Assembly: GCA_930367205.1 (NCBI GenBank)
Contig: OV884009.1
Span: 119,549,454 to 119,613,453 of the forward strand
Length of the DNA: 64,000 nucleotides
Reading direction: 5' to 3'
DNA from: Acanthosoma haemorrhoidale
Lineage: Eukaryota > Arthropoda > Insecta > Hemiptera > Acanthosomatidae
Positions 32,000 through 47,400 of the stretch are shown here, one piece after another. Made by a program: the position numbers and the translations under genes. How positions within the stretch are numbered: the stretch's first letter is position 1; each line of letters opens with the position of its first letter. The notes below the pieces were generated by a model, which searched no databases, had not been told where the DNA came from, and saw nothing but the letters and a program-made list of their open reading frames with translations.

Positions 32000-34900
32000 C
32001 GAAGATCGGCCATAACTTACCTCAATGGTCACCCCCCCCCATACCTCGCCACTATTTAACAATTGCTTATTGACCAATAAGGCAGATTGTGATTGTATCA
32101 CTATAAAGGTTGTTGTTATTATCATCAAGGTATGCAAAAAGGTCAGTCCGTTTCGTAACACCCCCTGAATAGTGAAGATCAGCCATAACTTACCTCAATG
32201 GTCCCCCCCCCCCCATGCCTCGCCACTATTTAACAATTGCTTATTGACCAATAAGGCAGGTTGTTATTGTATCACTATAAAGGTTGTTGTTATTATCATC
32301 AAAGTATGCAACAAGGTCAGTCCGTTTCGTAACACCCCTGAATAGCGAAGATCGGCCATAACTTACCTCAATGGTCACCCCCCCCCCCATACCTCGCCAC
32401 TATTTAACAATTGCTTATTGACGAAAAAGGATGATTTTTATTGTAACACTATAACGGTTGTTGTTATTATCATCAAGGTATGCAACAAGGTCAGTCCGAT
32501 TCGTAACACCCCTGAATAGCGAAGATCGGCCATAACTTACCTCAATGGTCCCCGTCTCATACCTCGCCACTATTTAACAATTACTTATTGACCAATAAGG
32601 CAGATTGTGATTGTAACACTATAACGGTGGTTGTTATTATCATCAAGGTATGCAACAAGGTCATTCCGTTTCGTAGCACCCCCTGAATAGCGAAGATCGG
32701 GCATAACTTACCTCAATGGTCCCCCCCCCCCTCCATACCTTGCCACTATTTAACAATTGCTTATTAACGAAAAAGGATGATTTTTATTGTAACACTATAA
32801 CGGTGGTTGTTATTATCATCAAGGTATGCAAAAAGGTCAGTCCGTTTCGTAACACCCCCTGAATAGTGAAGATCAGCCATAACTTACCTCAATGGTCCCC
32901 CCCCCCATGCCTCGCCACTATTTAACAATTGCTTATTGACCAATAAGGCAGGTTGTTATTGTATCACTATAAAGGTTGTTGTTATTATCATCAAAGTATG
33001 CAACAAGGTCAGTCCGTTTCGTAACACCCCTGAATAGCGAAGATCGGCCATAACTTACCTCAATGGTCACCCCCCCCCCATACCTCGCCACTATTTAACA
33101 ATTGCTTATTGACCAATAAGGCAGATTGTGATTGTATCACTATAAAGGTTGTTGTTATTATCATCAAGGTATGCAAAAAGGTCAGTCCGTTTCGTAACAC
33201 CCCCTGAATAGTGAAGATCGGCCATAACTTACCTCAATGGTCTCCCCCCCCCATGCCTCGCCACTATTTAACAATTGCTTATTGACCAATAAGGCAGGTT
33301 GTTATTGTATCACTATAAAGGTTGTTGTTATTATCATCAAAGTATGCAACAAGGTCAGTCCGTTTCGTAACACCCCTGAATAGCGAAGATCGGCCATAAC
33401 TTACCTCAATGGTCACCCCCCCCCCATACCTCGCCACTATTTAACAATTGCTTATTGACCAATAAGGCAGATTGTGATTGTATCACTATAAAGGTTGTTG
33501 TTATTATCATCAAGGTATGCAAAAAGGTCAGTCCGTTTCGTAACACCCCTGAATAGCGAAGATCGGCCATAACTTACCTCAATGGTCACCCCCCCCCCAT
33601 ACCTCGCCACTATTTAACAATTGCTTATTGACCAATAAGGCAGATTGTGATTGTATCACTATAAAGGTTGTTGTTATTATCATCAAGGTATGCAAAAAGG
33701 TCAGTCCGTTTCGTAACACCCCCTGAATAGCGAAGATCGGCCATAACTTACCTCAATGGTCACCCCCCCCCCATACCTCGCCACTATTTAACAATTGCTT
33801 ATTGACGAAAAAGGATGATTTTTATTGTAACACTATAACGGTTGTTGTTATTATCATCAAGGTATGCAACAAGGTCAGTCCGATTCGTAACACCCCTGAA
33901 TAGCGAAGATCGGCAATAACTTACCTCAATGGTCCCCGTCTCATACCTCGCCACTATTTAACAATTACTTATTGACCAATAAGGCAGATTGTGATTGTAA
34001 CACTATAACGGTGGTTGTTATTATCATCAAGGTATGCAACAAGGTCATTCCGTTTCGTAGCACCCCCTGAATAGCGAAGATCGGCCATAACTTACCTCAA
34101 TGGTCCCCCCCCCCCTCCATTCCTTGCCACTATTTAACAATTGCTTATTAACGAAAAAGGATGATTTTTATTGTAACACTATAACGGTGGTTGTTATTAT
34201 CATCAAGGTATGCAAAAAGGTCAGTCCGTTTCGTAACACCCCCTGAATAGTGAAGATCAGCCATAACTTACCTCAATGGTCCCCCCCCCCATGCCTCGCC
34301 ACTATTTAACAATTGCTTATTGACCAATAAGGCAGGTTGTTATTGTATCACTATAAAGGTTGTTGTTATTATCATCAAAGTATGCAACAAGGTCAGTCCG
34401 TTTCGTAACACCCCTGAACAGCGAAGATCGGCCATAACTTACCTCAATGGTCACCCCCCCCCCATACCTCGCCACTATTTAACAATTGCTTATTGACCAA
34501 TAAGGCAGATTGTGATTGTATCACTATAAAGGTTGTTGTTATTATCATCAAGGTATGCAAAAAGGTCAGTCCGTTTCGTAACACCCTCTGAATAGTGAAG
34601 ATCGGCCATAACTTACCTCAATGGTCCCCCCCCCCCCATGCCTCGCCACTATTTAACAATTGCTTATTGACCAATAAGGCAGGTTGTTATTGTATCACTA
34701 TAAAGGTTGTTGTTATTATCATCAAAGTATGCAACAAGGTCAGTCCGTTTCGTAACACCCCTGAATAGCGAAGATCGGCCATAACTTACCTCAATGGTCA
34801 CCCCCCCCCCCATACCTCGCCACTATTTAACAATTGCTTATTGACCAATAAGGCAGATTGTGATTGTATCACTATAAAGGTTGTTGTTATTATCATCAAG

Positions 34901-37900
34901 GTATGCAAAAAGGTCAGTCCGTTTCGTAACACCCCCTGAATAGCGAAGATCGGCCATAACTTACCTCAATGGTCACCCCCCCCCCATACCTCGCCACTAT
35001 TTAACAATTGCTTATTGACGAAAAAGGATGATTTTTATTGTAACACTATAACGGTTGTTGTTATTATCATCAAGGTATGCAACAAGGTCAGTCCGATTCG
35101 TAACACCCCTGAATAGCGAAGATCGGCAATAACTTACCTCAATGGTCCCCGTCTCATACCTCGCCACTATTTAACAATTACTTATTGACCAATAAGGCAG
35201 ATTGTGATTGTAACACTATAACGGTGGTTGTTATTATCATCAAGGTATGCAACAAGGTCATTCCGTTTCGTAGCACCCCCTGAATAGCGAAGATCGGCCA
35301 TAACTTACCTCAATGGTCCCCCCCCCCTCCATTCCTTGCCACTATTTAACAATTGCTTATTAACGAAAAAGGATGATTTTTATTGTAACACTATAACGGT
35401 GGTTGTTATTATCATCAAGGTATGCAAAAAGGTCAGTCCGTTTCGTAACACCCCCTGAATAGTGAAGATCAGCCATAACTTACCTCAATGGTCCCCCCCC
35501 CCATGCCTCGCCACTATTTAACAATTGCTTATTGACCAATAAGGCAGGTTGTTATTGTATCACTATAAAGGTTGTTGTTATTATCATCAAAGTATGCAAC
35601 AAGGTCAGTCCGTTTCGTAACACCCCTGAATAGCGAAGATCGGCCATAACTTACCTCAATGGTCACCCCCCCCCATACCTCGCCACTATTTAACAATTGC
35701 TTATTGACCAATAAGGCAGATTGTGATTGTATCACTATAAAGGTTGTTGTTATTATCATCAAGGTATGCAAAAAGGTCAGTCCGTTTCGTAACACCCCCT
35801 GAATAGTGAAGATCGGCCATAACTTACCTCAATGGTCTCCCCCCCCCATGCCTCGCCACTATTTAACAATTGCTTATTGACCAATAAGGCAGGTTGTTAT
35901 TGTATCACTATAAAGGTTGTTGTTATTATCATCAAAGTATGCAACAAGGTCAGTCCGTTTCGTAACACCCCTGAATAGCGAAGATCGGCCATAACTTACC
36001 TCAATGGTCACCCCCCCCCCATACCTCGCCACTATTTAACAATTGCTTATTGACCAATAAGGCAGATTGTGATTGTATCACTATAAAGGTTGTTTTTATT
36101 ATCATCAAGGTATGCAAAAAGGTCAGTCCGTTTCGTAACACCCTCTGAATAGTGAAGATCGGCCATAACTTACCTCAATGGTCCCCCCCCCCCCATGCCT
36201 CGCCACTATTTAACAATTGCTTATTGACCAATAAGGCAGATTGTGATTGTATCACTATAAAGGTTGTTGTTATTATCATCAAAGTATGCAACAAGGTCAG
36301 TCCGTTTCGTAACACCCCTGAATAGCGAAGATCGGCCATAACTTACCTCAATGGTCACCCCCCCCCCATACCTCGCCACTATTTAACAATTGCTTATTGA
36401 CCAATAAGGCAGATTGTGATTGTATCACTATAAAGGTTGTTGTTATTATCATCAAGGTATGCAAAAAGGTCAGTCCGTTTCGTAACACCCCCTGAATAGT
36501 GAAGATCGGCCATAACTTACCTCAATGGTCTCCCCCCCCCATGCCTCGCCACTATTTAACAATTGCTTATTGACCAATAAGGCAGGTTGTTATTGTATCA
36601 CTATAAAGGTTGTTGTTATTATCATCAAAGTATGCAACAAGGTCAGTCCGTTTCGTAACACCCCTGAATAGCGAAGATCGGCCATAACTTACCTCAATGG
36701 TCCCCCCCCCCTCCATACCTTGCCACTATTTAACAATTGCTTATTAACGAAAAAGGATGATTTTTATTGTAACACTATAACGGTGGTTGTTATTATCATC
36801 AAGGTATGCAAAAAGGTCAGTCCGTTTCGTAACACCCCCTGAATAGTGAAGATCAGCCATAACTTACCTCAATGGTCCCCCCCCCCATGCCTCGCCACTA
36901 TTTAACAATTGCTTATTGACCAATAAGGCAGGTTGTTATTGTATCACTATAAAGGTTGTTGTTATTATCATCAAAGTATGCAACAAGGTCAGTCCGTTTC
37001 GTAACACCCCTGAATAGCGAAGATCGGCCATAACTTACCTCAATGGTCCCCCCCCCCCCATACCTCGCCACTATTTAACAATTGCTTATTGACCAATAAG
37101 GCAGATTGTGATTGTATCACTATAAAGGTTGTTGTTATTATCATCAAGGTATGCAAAAAGGTCAGTCCGTTTCGTAACACCCCCTGAATAGTGAAGATCG
37201 GCCATAACTTACCTCAATGGTCTCCCCCCCCCATGCCTCGCCACTATTTAACAATTGCTTATTGACCAATAAGGCAGGTTGTTATTGTATCACTATAAAG
37301 GTTGTTGTTATTATCATCAAAGTATGCAACAAGGTCAGTCCGTTTCGTAACACCCCTGAATAGCGAAGATCGGCCATAACTTACCTCAATGGTCACCCCC
37401 CCCCCATACCTCGCCACTATTTAACAATTGCTTATTGACGAAAAAGGATGATTTTTATTGTAACACTATAACGGTTGTTGTTATTATCATCAAAGTATGC
37501 AACAAGGTCAGTCCGTTTCGTAACACCCCTGAATAGCGAAGATCGGCCATAACTTACCTCAATGGTCTCCCCCCCCCATGCCTCGCCACTATTTAACAAT
37601 TGCTTATTGACCAATAAGGCAGGTTGTTATTGTATCACTATAAAGGTTGTTGTTATTATCATCAAAGTATGCAACAAGGTCAGTCCGTTTCGTAACACCC
37701 CTGAATAGCGAAGATCGGCCATAACTTACCTCAATGGTCCCCCCCCCCCTCCATACCTTGCCACTATTTAACAATTGCTTATTAACGAAAAAGGATGATT
37801 TTTATTGTAACACTATAACGGTGGTTGTTATTATCATCAAGGTATGCAAAAAGGTCAGTCCGTTTCGTAACACCCCCTGAATAGTGAAGATCAGCCATAA

Positions 37901-40900
37901 CTTACCTCAATGGTCCCCCCCCCCATGCCTCGCCACTATTTAACAATTGCTTATTGACCAATAAGGCAGGTTGTTATTGTATCACTATAAAGGTTGTTGT
38001 TATTATCATCAAAGTATGCAACAAGGTCAGTCCGTTTCGTAACACCCCTGAATAGCGAAGATCGGCCATAACTTACCTCAATGGTCACCCCCCCCCCATA
38101 CCTCGCCACTATTTAACAATTGCTTATTGACCAATAAGGCAGATTGTGATTGTATCACTATAAAGGTTGTTGTTATTATCATCAAGGTATGCAAAAAGGT
38201 CAGTCCGTTTCGTAACACCCCCTGAATAGTGAAGATCGGCCATAACTTACCTCAATGGTCTCCCCCCCCCATGCCTCGCCACTATTTAACAATTGCTTAT
38301 TGACCAATAAGGCAGGTTGTTATTGTATCACTATAAAGGTTGTTGTTATTATCATCAAAGTATGCAACAAGGTCAGTCCGTTTCGTAACACCCCTGAATA
38401 GCGAAGATCGGCCATAACTTACCTCAATGGTCACCCCCCCCCCATACCTCGCCACTATTTAACAATTGCTTATTGACGAAAAAGGATGATTTTTATTGTA
38501 ACACTATAACGGTTGTTGTTATTATCATCAAGGTATGCAACAAGGTCAGTCCGATTCGTAACACCCCTGAATAGCGAAGATCGGCAATAACTTACCTCAA
38601 TGGTCCCCGTCTCATACCTCGCCACTATTTAACAATTACTTATTGACCAATAAGGCAGATTGTGATTGTAACACTATAACGGTGGTTGTTATTATCATCA
38701 AGGTATGCAACAAGGTCATTCCGTTTCGTAGCACCCCCTGAATAGCGAAGATCGGCCATAACTTACCTCAATGGTCCCCCCCCCCTCCATACCTTGCCAC
38801 TATTTAACAATTGCTTATTAACGAAAAAGGATGATTTTTATTGTAACACTATAACGGTGGTTGTTATTATCATCAAGGTATGCAAAAAGGTCAGTCCGTT
38901 TCGTAACACCCCCTGAATAGTGAAGATCAGCCATAACTTACCTCAATGGTCCCCCCCCCCATGCCTCGCCACTATTTAACAATTGCTTATTGACCAATAA
39001 GGCAGATTGTGATTGTATCACTATAAAGGTTGTTGTTATTATCATCAAAGTATGCAACAAGGTCAGTCCGTTTCGTAACACCCCTGAATAGCGAAGATCG
39101 GCCATAACTTACCTCAATGGTCACCCCCCCCCCATACCTCGCCACTATTTAACAATTGCTTATTGACCAATAAGGCAGATTGTGATTGTATCACTATAAA
39201 GGTTGTTGTTATTATCATCAAGGTATGCAAAAAGGTCAGTCCGTTTCGTAACACCCCCTGAATAGTGAAGATCGGCCATAACTTACCTCAATGGTCTCCC
39301 CCCCCCATGCCTCGCCACTATTTAACAATTGCTTATTGACCAATAAGGCAGGTTGTTATTGTATCACTATAAAGGTTGTTGTTATTATCATCAAAGTATG
39401 CAACAAGGTCAGTCCGTTTCGTAACACCCCTGAACAGCGAAGATCGGCCATAACTTACCTCAATGGTCACCCCCCCCCCCATACCTCGCCACTATTTAAC
39501 AATTGCTTATTGACCAATAAGGCAGATTGTGATTGTATCACTATAAAGGTTGTTGTTATTATCATCAAGGTATGCAAAAAGGTCAGTCCGTTTCGTAACA
39601 CCCTCTGAATAGTGAAGATCGGCCATAACTTACCTCAATGGTCCCCCCCCCCCATGCCTCGCCACTATTTAACAATTGCTTATTGACCAATAAGGCAGGT
39701 TGTTATTGTATCACTATAAAGGTTGTTGTTATTATCATCAAAGTATGCAACAAGGTCAGTCCGTTTCGTAACACCCCTGAATAGCGAAGATCGGCCATAA
39801 CTTACCTCAATGGTCACCCCCCCCCCATACCTCGCCACTATTTAACAATTGCTTATTGACCAATAAGGCAGATTGTGATTGTATCACTATAAAGGTTGTT
39901 GTTATTATCATCAAGGTATGCAAAAAGGTCAGTCCGTTTCGTAACACCCCCTGAATAGTGAAGATCGGCCATAACTTACCTCAATGGTCCCCCCCCCCCA
40001 TGCCTCGCCACTATTTAACAATTGCTTATTGACCAATAAGGCAGGTTGTTATTGTATCACTATAAAGGTTGTTGTTATTATCATCAAGGTATGCAACAAG
40101 GTCAGTCCGTTTCGTAACACCCCTGAATAGCGAAGATCGGCCATAACTTACCTCAATGGTCACCCCCCCCCCATACCTCGCCACTATTTAACAATTGCTT
40201 ATTGACGAAAAAGGATGATTTTTATTGTAACACTATAACGGTTGTTGTTATTATCATCAAGGTATGCAACAAGGTCAGTCCGATTCGTAACACCCCTGAA
40301 TAGCGAAGATCGGCAATAACTTACCTCAATGGTCCCCGTCTCATACCTCGCCACTATTTAACAATTACTTATTGACCAATAAGGCAGATTGTGATTGTAA
40401 CACTATAACGGTGGTTGTTATTATCATCAAGGTATGCAACAAGGTCATTCCGTTTCGTAGCACCCCCTGAATAGCGAAGATCGGCCATAACTTACCTCAA
40501 TGGTCCCCCCCCCCCTCCATACCTTGCCACTATTTAACAATTGCTTATTAACGAAAAAGGATGATTTTTATTGTAACACTATAACGGTGGTTGTTATTAT
40601 CATCAAGGTATGCAAAAAGGTCAGTCCGTTTCGTAACACCCCCTGAATAGTGAAGATCAGCCATAACTTACCTCAATGGTCCCCCCCCCCCATGCCTCGC
40701 CACTATTTAACAATTGCTTATTGACCAATAAGGCAGGTTGTTATTGTATCACTATAAAGGTTGTTGTTATTATCATCAAAGTATGCAACAAGGTCAGTCC
40801 GTTTCGTAACACCCCTGAATAGCGAAGATCGGCCATAACTTACCTCAATGGTCACCCCCCCCCCATACCTCGCCACTATTTAACAATTGCTTATTGACCA

Positions 40901-43900
40901 ATAAGGCAGATTGTGATTGTATCACTATAAAGGTTGTTGTTATTATCATCAAGGTATGCAAAAAGGTCAGTCCGTTTCGTAACACCCCCTGAATAGTGAA
41001 GATCGGCCATAACTTACCTCAATGGTCCCCCCCCCCCCATGCCTCGCCACTATTTAACAATTGCTTATTGACCAATAAGGCAGGTTGTTATTGTATCACT
41101 ATAAAGGTTGTTGTTATTATCATCAAAGTATGCAACAAGGTCAGTCCGTTTCGTAACACCCCTGAATAGCGAAGATCGGCCATAACTTACCTCAATGGTC
41201 ACCCCCCCCCCCATACCTCGCCACTATTTAACAATTGCTTATTGACGAAAAAGGATGATTTTTATTGTAACACTATAACGGTTGTTGTTATTATCATCAA
41301 GGTATGCAACAAGGTCAGTCCGATTCGTAACACCCCTGAATAGCGAAGATCGGCAATAACTTACCTCAATGGTCCCCGTCTCATACCTCGCCACTATTTA
41401 ACAATTACTTATTGACCAATAAGGCAGATTGTGATTGTAACACTATAACGGTGGTTGTTATTATCATCAAGGTATGCAACAAGGTCATTCCGTTTCGTAG
41501 CACCCCCTGAATAGCGAAGATCGGCCATAACTTACCTCAATGGTCCCCCCCCCCCCTCCATACCTTGCCACTATTTAACAATTGCTTATTAACGAAAAAG
41601 GATGATTTTTATTGTAACACTATAACGGTGGTTGTTATTATCATCAAGGTATGCAAAAAGGTCAGTCCGTTTCGTAACACCCCCTGAATAGTGAAGATCA
41701 GCCATAACTTACCTCAATGGTCCCCCCCCCCATGCCTCGCCACTATTTAACAATTGCTTATTGACCAATAAGGCAGGTTGTTATTGTATCACTATAAAGG
41801 TTGTTGTTATTATCATCAAAGTATGCAACAAGGTCAGTCCGTTTCGTAACACCCCTGAATAGCGAAGATCGGCCATAACTTACCTCAATGGTCACCCCCC
41901 CCCCATACCTCGCCACTATTTAACAATTGCTTACTGACCAATAAGGCAGATTGTGATTGTATCACTATAAAGGTTGTTGTTATTATCATCAAGGTATGCA
42001 AAAAGGTCAGTCCGTTTCGTAACACCCCCTGAATAGTGAAGATCGGCCATAACTTACCTCAATGGTCTCCCCCCCCCATGCCTCGCCACTATTTAACAAT
42101 TGCTTATTGACCAATAAGGCAGGTTGTTATTGTATCACTATAAAGGTTGTTGTTATTATCATCAAAGTATGCAACAAGGTCAGTCCGTTTCGTAACACCC
42201 CTGAATAGCGAAGATCGGCCATAACTTACCTCAATGGTCACCCCCCCCCTATACCTCGCCACTATTTAACAATTGCTTATTGACCAATAAGGCAGATTGT
42301 GATTGTATCACTATAAAGGTTGTTTTTATTATCATCAAGGTATGCAAAAAGGTCAGTCCGTTTCGTAACACCCTCTGAATAGTGAAGATCGGCCATAACT
42401 TACCTCAATGGTCCCCCCCCCCCCATGCCTCGCCACTATTTAACAATTGCTTATTGACCAATAAGGCAGATTGTGATTGTATCACTATAAAGGTTGTTGT
42501 TATTATCATCAAAGTATGCAACAAGGTCAGTCCGTTTCGTAACACCCCTGAATAGCGAAGATCGGCCATAACTTACCTCAATGGTCACCCCCCCCCCCAT
42601 ACCTCGCCACTATTTAACAATTGCTTATTGACCAATAAGGCAGATTGTGATTGTATCACTATAAAGGTTGTTGTTATTATCATCAAGGTATGCAAAAAGG
42701 TCAGTCCGTTTCGTAACACCCCCTGAATAGTGAAGATCGGCCATAACTTACCTCAATGGTCTCCCCCCCCCATGCCTCGCCACTATTTAACAATTGCTTA
42801 TTGACCAATAAGGCAGGTTGTTATTGTATCACTATAAAGGTTGTTGTTATTATCATCAAAGTATGCAACAAGGTCAGTCCGTTTCGTAACACCCCTGAAT
42901 AGCGAAGATCGGCCATAACTTACCTCAATGGTCACCCCCCCCCCATACCTCGCCACTATTTAACAATTGCTTATTGACCAATAAGGCAGATTGTGATTGT
43001 ATCACTATAAAGGTTGTTTTTATTATCATCAAGGTATGCAAAAAGGTCAGTCCGTTTCGTAACACCCTCTGAATAGTGAAGATCGGCCATAACTTACCTC
43101 AATGGTCCCCCCCCCCCATGCCTCGCCACTATTTAACAATTGCTTATTGACCAATAAGGCAGATTGTGATTGTATCACTATAAAGGTTGTTGTTATTATC
43201 ATCAAAGTATGCAACAAGGTCAGTCCGTTTCGTAACACCCCTGAATAGCGAAGATCGGCCATAACTTACCTCAATGGTCACCCCCCCCCCATACCTCGCC
43301 ACTATTTAACAATTGCTTATTGACCAATAAGGCAGATTGTGATTGTATCACTATAAAGGTTGTTGTTATTATCATCAAGGTATGCAAAAAGGTCAGTCCG
43401 TTTCGTAACACCCCCTGAATAGTGAAGATCGGCCATAACTTACCTCAATGGTCTCCCCCCCCCATGCCTCGCCACTATTTAACAATTGCTTATTGACCAA
43501 TAAGGCAGGTTGTTATTGTATCACTATAAAGGTTGTTGTTATTATCATCAAAGTATGCAACAAGGTCAGTCCGTTTCGTAACACCCCTGAACAGCGAAGA
43601 TCGGCCATAACTTACCTCAATGGTCACCCCCCCCCCCCATACCTCGCCACTATTTAACAATTGCTTATTGACCAATAAGGCAGATTGTGATTGTATCACT
43701 ATAAAGGTTGTTGTTATTATCATCAAGGTATGCAAAAAGGTCAGTCCGTTTCGTAACACCCTCTGAATAGTGAAGATCGGCCATAACTTACCTCAATGGT
43801 CCCCCCCCCCATGCCTCGCCACTATTTAACAATTGCTTATTGACCAATAAGGCAGGTTGTTATTGTATCACTATAAAGGTTGTTGTTATTATCATCAAAG

Positions 43901-46900
43901 TATGCAACAAGGTCAGTCCGTTTCGTAACACCCCTGAATAGCGAAGATCGGCCATAACTTACCTCAATGGTCACCCCCCCCCCATACCTCGCCACTATTT
44001 AACAATTGCTTATTGACCAATAAGGCAGATTGTGATTGTATCACTATAAAGGTTGTTGTTATTATCATCAAGGTATGCAAAAAGGTCAGTCCGTTTCGTA
44101 ACACCCCCTGAATAGTGAAGATCGGCCATAACTTACCTCAATGGTCCCCCCCCCCCATGCCTCGCCACTATTTAACAATTGCTTATTGACCAATAAGGCA
44201 GGTTGTTATTGTATCACTATAAAGGTTGTTGTTATTATCATCAAAGTATGCAACAAGGTCAGTCCGTTTCGTAACACCCCTGAATAGCGAAGATCGGCCA
44301 TAACTTACCTCAATGGTCACCCCCCCCCCATACCTCGCCACTATTTAACAATTGCTTATTGACGAAAAAGGATGATTTTTATTGTAACACTATAACGGTT
44401 GTTGTTATTATCATCAAGGTATGCAACAAGGTCAGTCCGATTCGTAACACCCCTGAATAGCGAAGATCGGCAATAACTTACCTCAATGGTCCCCGTCTCA
44501 TACCTCGCCACTATTTAACAATTACTTATTGACCAATAAGGCAGATTGTGATTGTAACACTATAACGGTGGTTGTTATTATCATCAAGGTATGCAACAAG
44601 GTCATTCCGTTTCGTAGCACCCCCTGAATAGCGAAGATCGGCCATAACTTACCTCAATGGTCCCCCCCCCCTCCATACCTTGCCACTATTTAACAATTGC
44701 TTATTAACGAAAAAGGATGATTTTTATTGTAACACTATAACGGTGGTTGTTATTATCATCAAGGTATGCAAAAAGGTCAGTCCGTTTCGTAACACCCCCT
44801 GAATAGTGAAGATCAGCCATAACTTACCTCAATGGTCCCCCCCCCCATGCCTCGCCACTATTTAACAATTGCTTATTGACCAATAAGGCAGGTTGTTATT
44901 GTATCACTATAAAGGTTGTTGTTATTATCATCAAAGTATGCAACAAGGTCAGTCCGTTTCGTAACACCCCTGAATAGCGAAGATCGGCCATAACTTACCT
45001 CAATGGTCACCCCCCCCCCCATACCTCGCCACTATTTAACAATTGCTTATTGACCAATAAGGCAGATTGTGATTGTATCACTATAAAGGTTGTTGTTATT
45101 ATCATCAAGGTATGCAAAAAGGTCAGTCCGTTTCGTAACACCCCCTGAATAGTGAAGATCGGCCATAACTTACCTCAATGGTCTCCCCCCCCCATGCCTC
45201 GCCACTATTTAACAATTGCTTATTGACCAATAAGGCAGGTTGTTATTGTATCACTATAAAGGTTGTTGTTATTATCATCAAAGTATGCAACAAGGTCAGT
45301 CCGTTTCGTAACACCCCTGAACAGCGAAGATCGGCCATAACTTACCTCAATGGTCACCCCCCCCCCCCATACCTCGCCACTATTTAACAATTGCTTATTG
45401 ACCAATAAGGCAGATTGTGATTGTATCACTATAAAGGTTGTTGTTATTATCATCAAGGTATGCAAAAAGGTCAGTCCGTTTCGTAACACCCTCTGAATAG
45501 TGAAGATCGGCCATAACTTACCTCAATGGTCCCCCCCCCCCCCATGCCTCGCCACTATTTAACAATTGCTTATTGACCAATAAGGCAGGTTGTTATTGTA
45601 TCACTATAAAGGTTGTTGTTATTATCATCAAAGTATGCAACAAGGTCAGTCCGTTTCGTAACACCCCTGAATAGCGAAGATCGGCCATAACTTACCTCAA
45701 TGGTCACCCCCCCCCCCCATACCTCGCCACTATTTAACAATTGCTTATTGACCAATAAGGCAGATTGTGATTGTATCACTATAAAGGTTGTTGTTATTAT
45801 CATCAAGGTATGCAAAAAGGTCAGTCCGTTTCGTAACACCCCCTGAATAGTGAAGATCGGCCATAACTTACCTCAATGGTCCCCCCCCCCATGCCTCGCC
45901 ACTATTTAACAATTGCTTATTGACCAATAAGGCAGGTTGTTATTGTATCACTATAAAGGTTGTTGTTATTATCATCAAAGTATGCAACAAGGTCAGTCCG
46001 TTTCGTAACACCCCTGAATAGCGAAGATCGGCCATAACTTACCTCAATGGTCACCCCCCCCCCATACCTCGCCACTATTTAACAATTGCTTATTGACGAA
46101 AAAGGATGATTTTTATTGTAACACTATAACGGTTGTTGTTATTATCATCAAGGTATGCAACAAGGTCAGTCCGATTCGTAACACCCCTGAATAGCGAAGA
46201 TCGGCAATAACTTACCTCAATGGTCCCCGTCTCATACCTCGCCACTATTTAACAATTACTTATTGACCAATAAGGCAGATTGTGATTGTAACACTATAAC
46301 GGTGGTTGTTATTATCATCAAGGTATGCAACAAGGTCATTCCGTTTCGTAGCACCCCCTGAATAGCGAAGATCGGCCATAACTTACCTCAATGGTCCCCC
46401 CCCCTCCATACCTTGCCACTATTTAACAATTGCTTATTAACGAAAAAGGATGATTTTTATTGTAACACTATAACGGTGGTTGTTATTATCATCAAGGTAT
46501 GCAAAAAGGTCAGTCCGTTTCGTAACACCCCCTGAATAGTGAAGATCAGCCATAACTTACCTCAATGGTCCCCCCCCCCCATGCCTCGCCACTATTTAAC
46601 AATTGCTTATTGACCAATAAGGCAGGTTGTTATTGTATCACTATAAAGGTTGTTGTTATTATCATCAAAGTATGCAACAAGGTCAGTCCGTTTCGTAACA
46701 CCCCTGAATAGCGAAGATCGGCCATAACTTACCTCAATGGTCACCCCCCCCCCATACCTCGCCACTATTTAACAATTGCTTATTGACCAATAAGGCAGAT
46801 TGTGATTGTATCACTATAAAGGTTGTTGTTATTATCATCAAGGTATGCAAAAAGGTCAGTCCGTTTCGTAACACCCCCTGAATAGTGAAGATCGGCCATA

Positions 46901-47400
46901 ACTTACCTCAATGGTCTCCCCCCCCCATGCCTCGCCACTATTTAACAATTGCTTATTGACCAATAAGGCAGGTTGTTATTGTATCACTATAAAGGTTGTT
47001 GTTATTATCATCAAAGTATGCAACAAGGTCAGTCCGTTTCGTAACACCCCTGAATAGCGAAGATCGGCCATAACTTACCTCAATGGTCACCCCCCCCCCA
47101 TACCTCGCCACTATTTAACAATTGCTTATTGACCAATAAGGCAGATTGTGATTGTATCACTATAAAGGTTGTTTTTATTATCATCAAGGTATGCAAAAAG
47201 GTCAGTCCGTTTCGTAACACCCTCTGAATAGTGAAGATCGGCCATAACTTACCTCAATGGTCCCCCCCCCCATGCCTCGCCACTATTTAACAATTGCTTA
47301 TTGACCAATAAGGCAGATTGTGATTGTATCACTATAAAGGTTGTTGTTATTATCATTAAGGTATGCAAAAAGGTCAGTCCGTTTCGTAACACCCCCTGAA
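32000..47400. repeat. Homogenised zone with alternating two-monomer unit (~345 bp)
   Basis: Two monomer types alternate. Type a has ATACCTCG, GCAGATTGTGATTG, AAGGTATGCAAAAAGG, ACACCCCCTGAATAGTG. Type b has ATGCCTCG, GCAGGTTGTTATTG, AAAGTATGCAACAAGG, ACACCCCTGAATAGCG. The pair is repeated many times with very few other differences and is interrupted by a variant cassette. Confidence 0.9.
32420..46800. repeat. Recurring variant cassette (GACGAAAAAGGATGATTTTT ... GTCTCAT ... ATTAACG)
   Basis: A run of about four unusual monomers appears as a block at about 32.42, 33.80, 35.02, 38.47, 40.20, 41.24, 44.36 and 46.10 kb. Markers in order: GACGAAAAAGGATGATTTTT in place of GACCAATAAGGCAG, CAGTCCGATTCG, GGCAATAAC, CCCCGTCTCAT in place of the C-tract, AATTACTTATTG, CATTCCGTTTCGTAGCAC, CCTCCATACCTTGCC and ATTAACGAAAAAGG. 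Spacings are whole numbers of monomers (6, 7, 8, 10, 18, 20). Confidence 0.85.
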
